Shown: piece after piece, positions 1 to 8,600 of the stretch | Layout: every line of letters starts with the position of its first letter | Numbering within the stretch: the first letter of the stretch is position 1 | Assembly: GCA_013152135.1 (NCBI GenBank) | Contig: JAADGX010000203.1 | Span: 3,420 to 12,246, forward strand | Source: Chlorobiota bacterium | GTDB lineage: Bacteria; Bacteroidota; Ignavibacteria; SZUA-365; JAADGX01 | DNA length: 8,827 bases | Reading direction: 5' to 3' | Notes under the pieces: generated by a model | Databases searched by the model: none | Told to the model about the DNA's origin: nothing | Seen by the model: the letters and a program-made list of their open reading frames with translations, nothing else | Program-made: the position numbers and the translations under genes

Positions 1-1688
1 TCGACGTCGTCCAGCGACTCAGGTCCGATGCCGGCGCGTCCGCCACTCTCTCCTTTGCCAGCCTCAGGGTCGCCCGTGTCGCGGGTCGCCTGTTCATCGA
101 TGACAGCGTACAGACAGGTAAATCGTACACCTACCGCGTCGATTTTCTCGACTACGATGGAAGCGTCCTGAAATCCGCATCGCGCCGCATAACGGTGCGC
201 GATCGACGCCCCCCCTCTCCAGAACATATCGAAGTCACCGCCGGAGACGGCCAGGTCAAAATATCCTGGGAATACCAGCCGTATAAAGGCGACCCCGATG
301 ACATCACCATCGGATTCAATATCTATCGCCGTATGAAGGACGGAGAATTTCAGAAGATCAACCGCGTCCTCGCGCTTCGCCAGGAAGACCTGAAGTACCG
401 GACGGATATCAACGTTGAAAACAATACGACCTACACGTACTACGTGCGCGCCGTCGATTTCATCGGCAGGGAGAGCCAACCCTCCGTCTATGCTTCCGCA
501 ACTCCAACGGATATTACGCCACCTTCCTTCCCGGAAGGCCTGGACGCGATTTCGAAAGAAGGCGCCATCCTGCTTACGTGGCGCATGAACCTCGAATTGG
601 ACCTTTCCCACTACGACGTCTATCGAAGCCTCGACATGCACGGCGAATACGAAAAAATCAACGCCTTCCCGATTCCAGGTGATCATCCGCGCTATCTCGA
701 TACGACCGTGTACGCCGGCCCGACGTATTTCTACCAGGTCAAGGCTGTTGATACATCCGGAAACGAGAGCGAATTCTCGAACATCATCAACGGGTTCCCC
801 CTGGATACCACGCCGCCTTCGCCGCCAGAAAAACTGGCGGGGACAACGGCGGAGCAGAACGTCGTTCTCCGGTGGGAGGCGCCGGCGGACCGCGATTTGA
901 AAGGCTATTACGTGTACCGCAAGAAGCCCGGTGAAACGAATTTCATGCGACTGACCGGCGACGTGTTGCCGAAAGACGAGCTGCAATATGAAGACCGGGG
1001 ATTCACGGGAAAGGGCCTCTGGGGCGGCGAGGACTACGTGTACGGCGTGTCGTCGGTTGACAACAGCTTCAACGAAAGCGTCATGCGCATAATAACGATC
1101 ACCGTCCCCGACCTCGAACCGCCCACCCCGCCTCTCGGTTGTCACGCAAGGGGAAAGAGAGACGGCAGTATTCTCGTGTACTGGCAGCCCAGTATGTCGC
1201 TCGATGTTATAAAGTACCGCGTCTACCGCGTTCCTTCCGACAAGTCCGCACCGGTCCTAGAATTCGACAAAGAGACATTCGAGTTCGTGGACACATCCAC
1301 CGTTCCGGGAACAACGTACTCATACCAGGTCTCCGCGATTGACAACTACGGGAACGAGAGCGAAAGAACACCGGCAACGGAAGTCACGGCGAGAGACCTC
1401 GATGCACCTCCTCCTCCCGCTCACGTGCGCGCGGTTGTCGTGAAGGATGGAATTCGTATTACGTGGAAGGCCGTGGAAGAACATGATTTGCAGGGATACA
1501 ACGTGTACCGCATGGATATCCCGAACGGGGTCGCAAAGAAAATAAACGATGAACCGATACAAGAAACAGTGTTTCTTGATCCCGGTGGTTCCGCGGGACA
1601 GTACTACAGGGTAACTTCGCTGGACACGTCCGGTAACGAGAACCACATGTCCCGCGCGGTCGAAGCAGTAGCAGCCAAAACGAAATAA
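1..1688 (+). CDS. Tandem fibronectin type III domain protein (5' end missing)
   Basis: The frame is open from base 3 to the TAA at 1686-1688, giving 561 visible residues; the true start lies upstream, so the GTG at 195 is internal. The visible protein is the end of one FN3 domain followed by five complete ones. Each repeat opens with a D-x-x-x-PP-x-x-P linker (e.g. DTTPPSPP, DITPPSFP, DLEPPTPP), has a central Y-x-V-Y-R strand (YDVYRS, YYVYRK, YRVYRV, YNVYRM) and closes with Y-x-V-x-A/S-x-D-x-x-G/F-N-E-S. FN3 arrays are usually extracellular spacers or ligand-binding arms, so a surface or periplasmic location is inferred; the signal peptide would lie outside the window. The protein ends shortly after the last repeat (VEAVAAKTK) with no membrane segment and no recognisable type IX secretion C-terminal domain. 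The next gene starts 34 bases downstream. The FN3 call is firm; the role and binding partner are unknown. Confidence 0.9.
   Translation, partial: DVVQRLRSDAGASATLSFASLRVARVAGRLFIDDSVQTGKSYTYRVDFLDYDGSVLKSASRRITVRDRRPPSPEHIEVTAGDGQVKISWEYQPYKGDPDDITIGFNIYRRMKDGEFQKINRVLALRQEDLKYRTDINVENNTTYTYYVRAVDFIGRESQPSVYASATPTDITPPSFPEGLDAISKEGAILLTWRMNLELDLSHYDVYRSLDMHGEYEKINAFPIPGDHPRYLDTTVYAGPTYFYQVKAVDTSGNESEFSNIINGFPLDTTPPSPPEKLAGTTAEQNVVLRWEAPADRDLKGYYVYRKKPGETNFMRLTGDVLPKDELQYEDRGFTGKGLWGGEDYVYGVSSVDNSFNESVMRIITITVPDLEPPTPPLGCHARGKRDGSILVYWQPSMSLDVIKYRVYRVPSDKSAPVLEFDKETFEFVDTSTVPGTTYSYQVSAIDNYGNESERTPATEVTARDLDAPPPPAHVRAVVVKDGIRITWKAVEEHDLQGYNVYRMDIPNGVAKKINDEPIQETVFLDPGGSAGQYYRVTSLDTSGNENHMSRAVEAVAAKTK
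3..1670 (+). repeat. FN3 protein-repeat array (one partial, five complete units)
   Basis: Approximate unit borders, set at the proline-rich linkers, are 3-197 (partial), 198-509, 510-803, 804-1109, 1110-1394 and 1395-1670. Units are about 92-104 codons long. They are clearly related in protein but diverged at DNA level, so this is an old duplication series and not a recent tandem expansion. The Y-x-V-Y-R motif and the GNES-type ending recur in nearly every unit. In the first complete unit these read FNIYRR and GRES, and in the last the ending is GNEN, so the outer units are the most divergent. Confidence 0.85.
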
Positions 1689-1722
1689 TCGCTCGATCAA
1701 TCGTCCGAGTGTATCAGCCGAC

Positions 1723-3762
1723 ATGCGTTTACCAGTACTCATATTTTCGATTACGGCCTTGCTCCTCGTGCAAGCGGCGGTTTCATTTGCGCAGGATCCG
1801 TCGGAGCTCTATAACGACGCTTTACGAAAGTACAACGAAGGTCTGAAAGAGGACGCGGCGCGCAAGCTCCGTCGCGTTCTCCAGATTGATTCCACGCACC
1901 TGGAGGCATCCCTCGCCCTGGGTCAAATTTATCTCGAGACAAACCGGGCGGAGAACGCGCGTGATGTCGCGCTGAGAGCGTTGAAAATGCACGAAAAAGA
2001 TCCGCGCGTCCAGATGCTTATGGGCGCAACCCTGGTCGCGTTGCGCCACCCGGAACGTGCACAGCCGTATTTGAAAGCCGCGATGCGCGAACCATCGCAA
2101 TCCATCCAGGCGAAAAAACTGCTGTCCGTTTCCTATCTCAACACGGGTGTGAACGCTTACCGGAAAGGAAAAATCGAAAAGGCGATCCGCAGTTTCAAGG
2201 AAGCCCTCACTTACAATCCGGGCAACTCCGAGGCGCACCGGAACCTGTCGATCATCTATTACAGGTCGGGAGAAATCGCGAAAGCGGAATTCCACGTCCG
2301 TTCCGCGCTGAAAGTACGATCCCGCGATGCGACTTTGCTTCGCATGCTGGCGCAAATACTTTTCAAGCAAAAGAAGTTTCAGGATGCCCGCAACATCCTG
2401 GCCCGGATTCAAGGCTTCGCTCCGGGGGATATCGACAGCGGTCTCCAACTCGCGTACCTGTACAGGTTCGACAACAAGCCGGACAGCGCGATGGCCGTGT
2501 ATGAAACGTTGCTGGAACAACATCCCCGATCCAAGAAAATCTATGACGCCTACGCCGATTCCTTTATCCAGGCAGCTCAATACCAGCGCGCTATCGACCT
2601 CTACCAACGTCTGTTGTCGCACGACAGTACGGCGCCCGGCGTTTACAAAAACATCGGCGATATCTACGTGAAAGCCGGGAAACTCGCCGAAGCACGGTTC
2701 TACTTTCAACGTGAACTCGAATCCAACCGCGATGATCCGAATATTTACAGCGCGGTCGCGAAGACGTATCTCCAGAAGGGCGATTTCCAAGCCGCCGCGA
2801 CAGTCTACCGGGAAGCGCTGCTGAAACATCCTTCAAGTTGGTTGTTGAAAACTCGTCTTGCCCGCGTTTACGAGCAGTTCCAACCCTTGTCAGCCATCGC
2901 GTTGTACGAACAGATGATGCGAGACAGCTCCTCATCCACTTATCCTCTCATCCGCATGGGCGCCGTTTACGAACAGCTCGATTCAACCCGGCTTGCACAG
3001 GCGTTTTATGAAAAGGCCATTGCGCTGCGCTCGAGTTCTCCCCTTCCTTACCTCAGCAGGGCAAAGTGGAAAGCGCGTCAGGGGGATACCGCGGCGGCAT
3101 GCAACCTGGGATGGCTCACGGTCGATTTGATCCTCCAAGACCTTTCCAGCCTGCGTGGAGTTGTCCTTGGCGCATTTGCCAACAAGGGACGCCGCGTCAA
3201 TTCTCTGAACCCGGACCGATTGGATTCACTTTCGTCAAGTTTTGAAGAACAAACGACCCGACTCCGCGAATTACTGGACAGCCTTTTTTCCTGGAGCGAC
3301 GCAACCTCGTTTCAGCAAGAGGTGCAGGCATCCCTGGAACACTATGCCGAGGAGCCATTGCTCCTGGAATTCCTGGGCCGCACGTACGAAGAATCAGGTG
3401 CCCTGGACGCGGCGCTGGATACATACAGGAAACTCGTTCTCGTAGATCCCCGAAACCGGAACGGCCACATGGGAATGGGACGCGTGTACGAGCGCCTCGG
3501 CGATATCCGCCAGGCCATTCTCTCCTGCCGTCGCGCTTTTACGTTGAGTCAATCCGACCCGAAAACATATAATGCCCTGATTCGACTCTCCAGGAAGAAC
3601 GGGAACCTGGCGGAATTGGCGGAAGAATGGTTGGTCCTTGCACAGACACAACCCGGCAACGTGGTTCTTCTTGAAAAACTCGTTTCCGTTCTTCGTGAGA
3701 CGGGAATGGAGATGGAACTCACCCGAATAGAATCCATGCTGAAAGAAGCGGAATCCGAATGA
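1723..3762 (+). CDS. Exported TPR-repeat protein
   Basis: This is a 679-residue protein. Residues 1-23 form a signal peptide (Arg at position 2, hydrophobic core LIFSITALLLVQAAV, cleavage predicted at SFA|QD), so the rest should lie in the periplasm or on the surface. From residue 25 to about 445 there is a near-continuous run of about twelve tetratricopeptide (TPR) helix pairs, with typical G/A/Y/F/P spacing; clear examples begin NTGVNAYRKGKIEKAI, YKNIGDIYVKAGKLAEA and YSAVAKTYLQKGDFQAA. A less TPR-like stretch (about 450-542) follows, then three to four more units to the C-terminus (e.g. EFLGRTYEESGALDAAL). TPR solenoids bind peptides or scaffold complexes; no catalytic domain is visible. 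The ATG at 1723 has no Shine-Dalgarno sequence, but it is the only start that gives an intact signal peptide. By context it could scaffold the neighbouring outer-membrane and FN3 proteins; that is inference. Confidence 0.9.
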   Translation: MRLPVLIFSITALLLVQAAVSFAQDPSELYNDALRKYNEGLKEDAARKLRRVLQIDSTHLEASLALGQIYLETNRAENARDVALRALKMHEKDPRVQMLMGATLVALRHPERAQPYLKAAMREPSQSIQAKKLLSVSYLNTGVNAYRKGKIEKAIRSFKEALTYNPGNSEAHRNLSIIYYRSGEIAKAEFHVRSALKVRSRDATLLRMLAQILFKQKKFQDARNILARIQGFAPGDIDSGLQLAYLYRFDNKPDSAMAVYETLLEQHPRSKKIYDAYADSFIQAAQYQRAIDLYQRLLSHDSTAPGVYKNIGDIYVKAGKLAEARFYFQRELESNRDDPNIYSAVAKTYLQKGDFQAAATVYREALLKHPSSWLLKTRLARVYEQFQPLSAIALYEQMMRDSSSSTYPLIRMGAVYEQLDSTRLAQAFYEKAIALRSSSPLPYLSRAKWKARQGDTAAACNLGWLTVDLILQDLSSLRGVVLGAFANKGRRVNSLNPDRLDSLSSSFEEQTTRLRELLDSLFSWSDATSFQQEVQASLEHYAEEPLLLEFLGRTYEESGALDAALDTYRKLVLVDPRNRNGHMGMGRVYERLGDIRQAILSCRRAFTLSQSDPKTYNALIRLSRKNGNLAELAEEWLVLAQTQPGNVVLLEKLVSVLRETGMEMELTRIESMLKEAESE

Positions 3763-3897
3763 AACGCAACGACCCAACTCCCATAAAGTCAACCTTTTCA
3801 TACTGGATTCATTACCTTCATGATTACCCCGAATAACGGCGCATTCGCTTCGAAAATACCTCGCTCCGCATCCGTTTCCATGCGTGCAAACCCAAGC
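3763..3897 (+). other. Gap before the barrel gene, with uncertain start
   Basis: This 135-base gap contains two in-frame upstream ATGs (3820 and 3880) that could extend the barrel protein. I see no stem-loop followed by a T-run, and no good match to the Bacteroidetes promoter pattern TTTG ... TAnnTTTG. It is therefore read as an internal operon spacer, or as a spacer plus an N-terminal extension, and not as a regulatory region. Confidence 0.4.
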
Positions 3898-5583
3898 ATG
3901 AAGCGGCGCAATGCCGGACTCGGCTTGTTCATCCTATCCTGCCTGTTGACTGCCGGCGCATCGGCCCAGGATCTTTCCAATCCTGACACGCCTCCCGTGA
4001 CTCTGACCGGTTCGCTCGTGACCAGCGCGGAGAATTACTCCATCCCCGGCCTGGCCACGAACAGACCCGTCAACACGGCCCGGATGTATTTCAACCCCAC
4101 GCTGAGCATCTATGGCATCGATCTTCCTTTCAGCTTCGTGCTGTCAACGGAAGAACGTTCATTCAACCAGCCGTTCAACCAGTTCGGCGTGAGTCCGCGT
4201 TACAAGTGGTTGACGTTGCACGCGGGGTACCGAACCCTGCGTATATCCGACTTTTCCCTCTCCGACGCCCTGATTCTCGGCGGCGGACTCGAAGTGGACG
4301 CGGACTGGTTTCATGCAAGCGCTATGTACGGCCGGTTCCGCAGAAGCGTCGCCGAAGACACGCTCGCGGGCATAATACCGGTGTACAGACAGATGGGATG
4401 GGCGACGAAAATCGGGTTTGGAAGCCAACAGAACTTCTTCAACATCAACATGCTTCACGCCTGGGACGATTCGACTTCCCTCTCCGCGGCGCCCGTGAAA
4501 AGCGCCGTCTATCCCCGCGAGAACCTCGTCTTTGGCCTCAACGGAATGCTGACGTTCATGGAAGGGCGCTTTGTACTGGCCGGAGAAATTGCCGGCAGCT
4601 TCATGTCCCGTGATACCCGCCTCCCGGAGACCGACCTGTCCGGGAATCCATTGCTCCATCTCGGCCTGTTCACCGAACGCCTTTCCACGCGATTCAACCT
4701 CGCGATGAAAACGTCCGCGACCTACCGTTCCGAAGTGTTCATCGGGAGGATCGAGTATGCGCGCGTGGAACCGGAGTATGAGTCCATGGGGGTACTGTAT
4801 CTCCAGAACGACAAGGAGGAAGTCACTTTCGCGCCCACGGCCATCATTGCCGGCGGCAAGCTTCGCGCCGGGGGTTCCATCGGTCTTCAATGGGACAACC
4901 TGTACAATAACCTTGCCTACACAACGAGACGGGTCATCAGTTCTGCCAACATCAACTGGATGCCGTCCTCGTCCTTCGGCGTCGATGCCGCCTATTCCAA
5001 TTACAGCATGAACAACCGGTCCGCCGCCCTGCAAGTGAACGATTCCACGCGGGTCGAAAACGTGACACAGTCATTCTCCGTTTCACCGCGATACAGCTTT
5101 TTGACGGGAACCATGCAGCATTTCATCCTGCTCTACGTTACGCGCCAGGAATACGCGGACCGAAACATCCTCACCGGAGCGCTGAGCGACAACGATGTCC
5201 TTACCGCCATGCTGAGCTACTCGGGCACGTTATCCACCGGGCTTGGGTTTACCGCGTCGTTCCAGTACACGGACATGAACACTGCATACGTGTCAAACCG
5301 GATTACCGGCATCACGATCGGCGGATCCAGGCCGTTTTTCGACAACTCGCTTTACGCTTCCCTGCAGTACACGTTGAATCTTACCAAGGCATCAACCGAA
5401 AGCGACACGGACGTTCAGCACCTCGTCACGCTTTCCTTTCGATATAAGGTCACGAATGCGGACGCTCTGGACTTGTACTTCCAGTTCAACACGTACAACG
5501 CGGCAGACCCGTCACGTACTTCGTACAGCGGTACACAGACACGCTTGCAGTATTCGAGGTCGTTTTCATTTGGTATGAACTGA
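3898..5583 (+). CDS. Predicted outer-membrane beta-barrel protein
   Basis: I chose the ATG at 3898 (561 residues) because it gives a compact signal peptide: n-region MKRRN, hydrophobic core GLFILSCLLTAG, cleavage at ASA|QD. The frame can be extended to ATG 3880 or 3820 (587 residues), limited by an in-frame stop at 3784, but this adds a 26-residue polar stretch before the signal peptide. No start has a clear Shine-Dalgarno sequence. The mature part has no long hydrophobic helix. Instead it shows many amphipathic, aromatic-rich strands separated by polar turns (e.g. FSFVLSTEERSF, WLTLHAGYRTLRI, FVLAGEIAGSFMS, HFILLYVTRQEY, YASLQYTLNLTKA, ALDLYFQFNTY), and it ends SRSFSFGMN. The segment FNQFGVSPRYKWLTLHAGYR near the N-terminus resembles, from memory, an uncharacterised family of Bacteroidetes outer-membrane proteins. 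No plug domain or TonB box is visible, so a TonB-dependent receptor is unlikely. It may be a pore, an anchor or a secretion channel for its neighbours. Confidence 0.8.
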   Translation: MKRRNAGLGLFILSCLLTAGASAQDLSNPDTPPVTLTGSLVTSAENYSIPGLATNRPVNTARMYFNPTLSIYGIDLPFSFVLSTEERSFNQPFNQFGVSPRYKWLTLHAGYRTLRISDFSLSDALILGGGLEVDADWFHASAMYGRFRRSVAEDTLAGIIPVYRQMGWATKIGFGSQQNFFNINMLHAWDDSTSLSAAPVKSAVYPRENLVFGLNGMLTFMEGRFVLAGEIAGSFMSRDTRLPETDLSGNPLLHLGLFTERLSTRFNLAMKTSATYRSEVFIGRIEYARVEPEYESMGVLYLQNDKEEVTFAPTAIIAGGKLRAGGSIGLQWDNLYNNLAYTTRRVISSANINWMPSSSFGVDAAYSNYSMNNRSAALQVNDSTRVENVTQSFSVSPRYSFLTGTMQHFILLYVTRQEYADRNILTGALSDNDVLTAMLSYSGTLSTGLGFTASFQYTDMNTAYVSNRITGITIGGSRPFFDNSLYASLQYTLNLTKASTESDTDVQHLVTLSFRYKVTNADALDLYFQFNTYNAADPSRTSYSGTQTRLQYSRSFSFGMN

Positions 5584-5666
5584 TGTCATTCACCATCCGT
5601 TTTTGGAAGAGCACTATCGCGGAGAATTTATTGTTCGTTTGCATTTTCGAATACAGATCTGACAGC

Positions 5667-5672
5667 AAGGAG
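5667..5672 (+). promoter_or_regulatory. Shine-Dalgarno site of the large exported protein
   Basis: AAGGAG lies five bases before the ATG at 5678. It is the only clear ribosome-binding site in the window; the starts at 1723 and 3898 lack one. It fixes the start of the last gene and suggests that gene is translated well in its own right. The rest of the 94-base gap (5584-5677) shows no terminator and no convincing promoter. Confidence 0.7.
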
Positions 5673-5677
5673 TCGTC

Positions 5678-8600
5678 ATGAGAAAAACAACCGTGCTTGG
5701 CATTCTCGGGATATTCCTGTGCATGCCGGTGATGCTATTCGCTCAACTCAGCGTTTCCATCCAGATGGATCCCAACCCCTCTCCTTTCATTTCTGATTGG
5801 AAATCCGATCCAAACACGGTCCGGCTCATCGTAACAAACCCTACCGGCAAGAGCCATTCGGTACGTTTCAAAGGGTACATCGAAGGCGACGCCCGCGGCC
5901 GGGTAGCGGAAACAAAGCTGGACGGCTCCATACCGCCCGTCGATATCTCTCCCGGCGTTTCGATTCTGACCGCGACCGATGCGCATATTCTGGACAAGGA
6001 CGCGGTTCGCTACGTCGGTCCGACCCGACAGGAAGTCATACAGAGCGGGAGACTGCCGGACGATAATTTCAGGATCTGCGTCCAGGTTGTCTCGTACGAT
6101 TCTCCTCACTCCCCTCTCTCCCCTGAAGCATGTTCGCGGTTCACGGTTCGCAGGCTGTCTCCTCCTTCCCTCATCGCTCCCGCCGATAAAAGCACGATCA
6201 AGGCGGCGCCCACCTTCCAGTGGTCTCACGTCGCGATGGGGAGAGGCAACTTCGCCCGGTACGAACTCCGCCTGATAGAACTGAGTCCCGGACAGCAAAG
6301 TATCGTTAACGCCATGGAAACGGGTATACCGTTATTGGTAAGGGAATCATCTCTTCCCATGTACCAGTTCCTCCCTTCCGACCCCAAGCTGCAAAACGGC
6401 AAGACCTACGCCTGGCGTGTCCGCGCGTTCGACCCGCAGAATAAATTCACGTTTACAAGTGACGGGAAGAGCGAGATCAGGACATTCACCTACAGCTCCG
6501 CAAAGCTCACCGTTGTAAAAGATGTCACCAAGAAGAAAAAGACGACCGGTATGAACATCGGCACTTCACCGAATTTCGTCTTTACTCAGCTCACCAGGAT
6601 CCGGGGGACATTGCGAACGACTTTTTACAAGAACAGTATCCCCACGCCACGATCAATTATTTACAAGAGCAGCAAAGGAAAACCACCGCTCTCCGAAAGC
6701 AATCAGCCTCAACCCGGAGGAGGCCAGGTCATAAAGAGCGGAATATCGCTGAAGACCACACCCCATCTCCAAACAAATGTTGGATTGAAAAAGAACCTGC
6801 CTCTCGGCGGCCTTCACTTGAAACTCTACCTGCGTACGAAAACCAATCCCATCTGCGGTTATTACCCATTCACCGCTTCAGGAAAAACGTATGAAGCAGA
6901 AAAACTGATCGCGACAACTACCACGAACCCGGACGGCACTTTTGAATTCATGTTCTTCGCCAAGGATTCCACTGGTAGAATTTTGAAAAATGCTCTTATC
7001 CAGTGCGGCAGCAATGAATTCGTGAACTCCCTTACCGGGGACTTGTATCGCTACTACCAGATCATGGTGAATGATCCGCACCTGTTAAGTCCATCGGATG
7101 AATTCAAGGTCCAGCCGGGTGAACTCTTTGACGTGGGAACTCTCTACTCCCTCGTACGGTCCTATTCCGTTACCGTCAGCGTCAAGGACAAGGTCAAGGG
7201 AAGCCAGCTTCCCAACATGGACGTCAGAATCGTCCGGACGACCCGACCCTACGATGTTCCTCCCGAAGAAGGCACTCTTAAACCCTATCAATCCGTGGAT
7301 GATATTTTTTTCCTGAAGAAGGCCAAGGCCGAAGTCATCGCCAGGGGAAAGACGAACGCGGAAGGGAAAACCACGTTGAAATACATGGTCAAGAACGTTG
7401 GAGGCAGCGACAGGTACCACCTGCTCGTTTCTTCGCCCGAGGAAGGAGTCTACTACTATCACACGCTGTGGCGGACGTTCAAATTCGGTTTTCTCATGGA
7501 TGAAAAAGATGAAGCGGGACACGGTATGTCGTTTGATGCGGCGATAATCAACGAAGGCTACGACCCGGCTATCATGCATGTTACTGTGCTTGCAGAAGTA
7601 AAGCCCCACAAACCACGCATCGCCGGTCGCGTTTATAGAAGCGACAATACCTTGCAAGCGGTGAAGAACGCCAAAGTAACCCTTTATGGTTTCTCCTTTG
7701 GTCCGTGGGAGTTAAGAACAACAATGACCAATGATTCCGGCGGTTTCGTCTTCGACAACCTTGATCCAACGGGTGACAGCCCGGAGGCGAAGGCGATCTT
7801 CTACTTTATTAGAGTTGAAAAGTACGGCTTCAAAAAATACCAATCGGACGCGATCTTTGTCGAGTTGGGCCAGCAGTATTACACGACGATCCAACTGGAA
7901 CCCGCGCTGACCGTAAAAGGACGGATCGTCGACGAACTCGGCCGGCCGGTGGCAGCGGAGGTGCGGATCGGACAGGGTGAATGGGTTCACACGGTGAAAA
8001 AAATCAAGCCCAAGAAAACCGGAGCGCTCAGATACCTGAAGAAACCGGCTCCCAACAAACTCGTCATAAAGAGCAGCTCGGCGGGAATGCTTAAAAACAA
8101 GAAACTCCAGATAGTTCAAGCCATTCCCGTTGTTTTTGAGTACGACGAAGAGTTTACAACGCCCGCTGTCATGGGCCTCCAGTGGCTCTACGTCCTCCCG
8201 GACAATCAATCGCTCTACTATCCCGAGACTCTCCTGGTGCTTCTCCCGGAGGACGCCGAAAATATCGGCGCGTTTACCGTGTTCATCAAGCAGCACCGCC
8301 TTGCCGTGCAGGCGGTAACGATGACTCCCAAGACCAGCAAAAGCTGGAAAGCGAAAAGTTCACCCAACAAGTACATCCCCGGCACGTCCGTCAAGAAAAC
8401 CATCCAGGGAGCCGTTATCCGGGTCAACGACGCCGAACCCGACTCGGTCGACGCCGACGGCGTCGCGTACTTCGTCTGGACGTCGCCGAGCGATAACGCC
8501 ATCGTGCGCGTGCGCGGTCCGGACAACTCCGATTACGTGGAAAAGATCGTTTCCACCGTCGTCGATGAAAGCAAGTCGTGGACGTTTCTCGAGGTTCCCC

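Noticed and set aside
195..197. GTG as the start of the FN3 protein
   Set aside because: The frame is open upstream to base 3 and encodes the end of another FN3 domain (GKSYTYRVDFLDYDG), so this GTG is an internal Val.
822..840. Perfect 7-bp inverted repeat with an AAAAA loop
   Set aside because: It is inside the coding region at the border of two FN3 units and has no T-run after it. It is explained by codons for PPEKLAG; a terminator is unlikely.
1560..1578. Perfect 8-bp inverted repeat with a 3-base centre (CAAGAAAC AGT GTTTCTTG)
   Set aside because: It is internal to the FN3 gene about 110 bases before its stop, with no T-run, and is probably chance.
1822..2829. Long open frame on the minus strand (335 codons)
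   Set aside because: It lies wholly inside the TPR gene, whose sense frame has a signal peptide and clear repeats. The antisense product shows no domain or signal; it is a by-product of codon bias.
3898..3960. Lipoprotein signal (Cys in the hydrophobic core of the barrel leader)
   Set aside because: The sequence before the Cys (FILS) is a poor lipobox and the Cys is followed by more hydrophobic core. The ASA|Q signal peptidase I site fits better. The same holds for C15 of the last gene.
4159..5034. Long open frame on the minus strand (291 codons)
   Set aside because: It is antisense to the barrel gene, its product is rich in Gly, Arg and His with no recognisable family, and no start context is seen.
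5602..5641. Bacteroidetes-type promoter (TTTG at 5602, TTCGTTTG at 5634)
   Set aside because: The -7 element has a mismatch at a key base and the spacing is several bases too long, so I do not call it.
8449..8465. Perfect 8-bp inverted repeat with a 1-base centre (CGACGCCG A CGGCGTCG)
   Set aside because: It encodes VDADGVA within a continuous frame. GC-rich Asp/Ala/Gly/Val codons produce such palindromes readily, and no operator context exists.
5735..8526. Several minus-strand and off-frame open frames
   Set aside because: All overlap the continuous + strand frame starting at 5678, which has a Shine-Dalgarno site, a signal peptide and domain matches. They are shadows.
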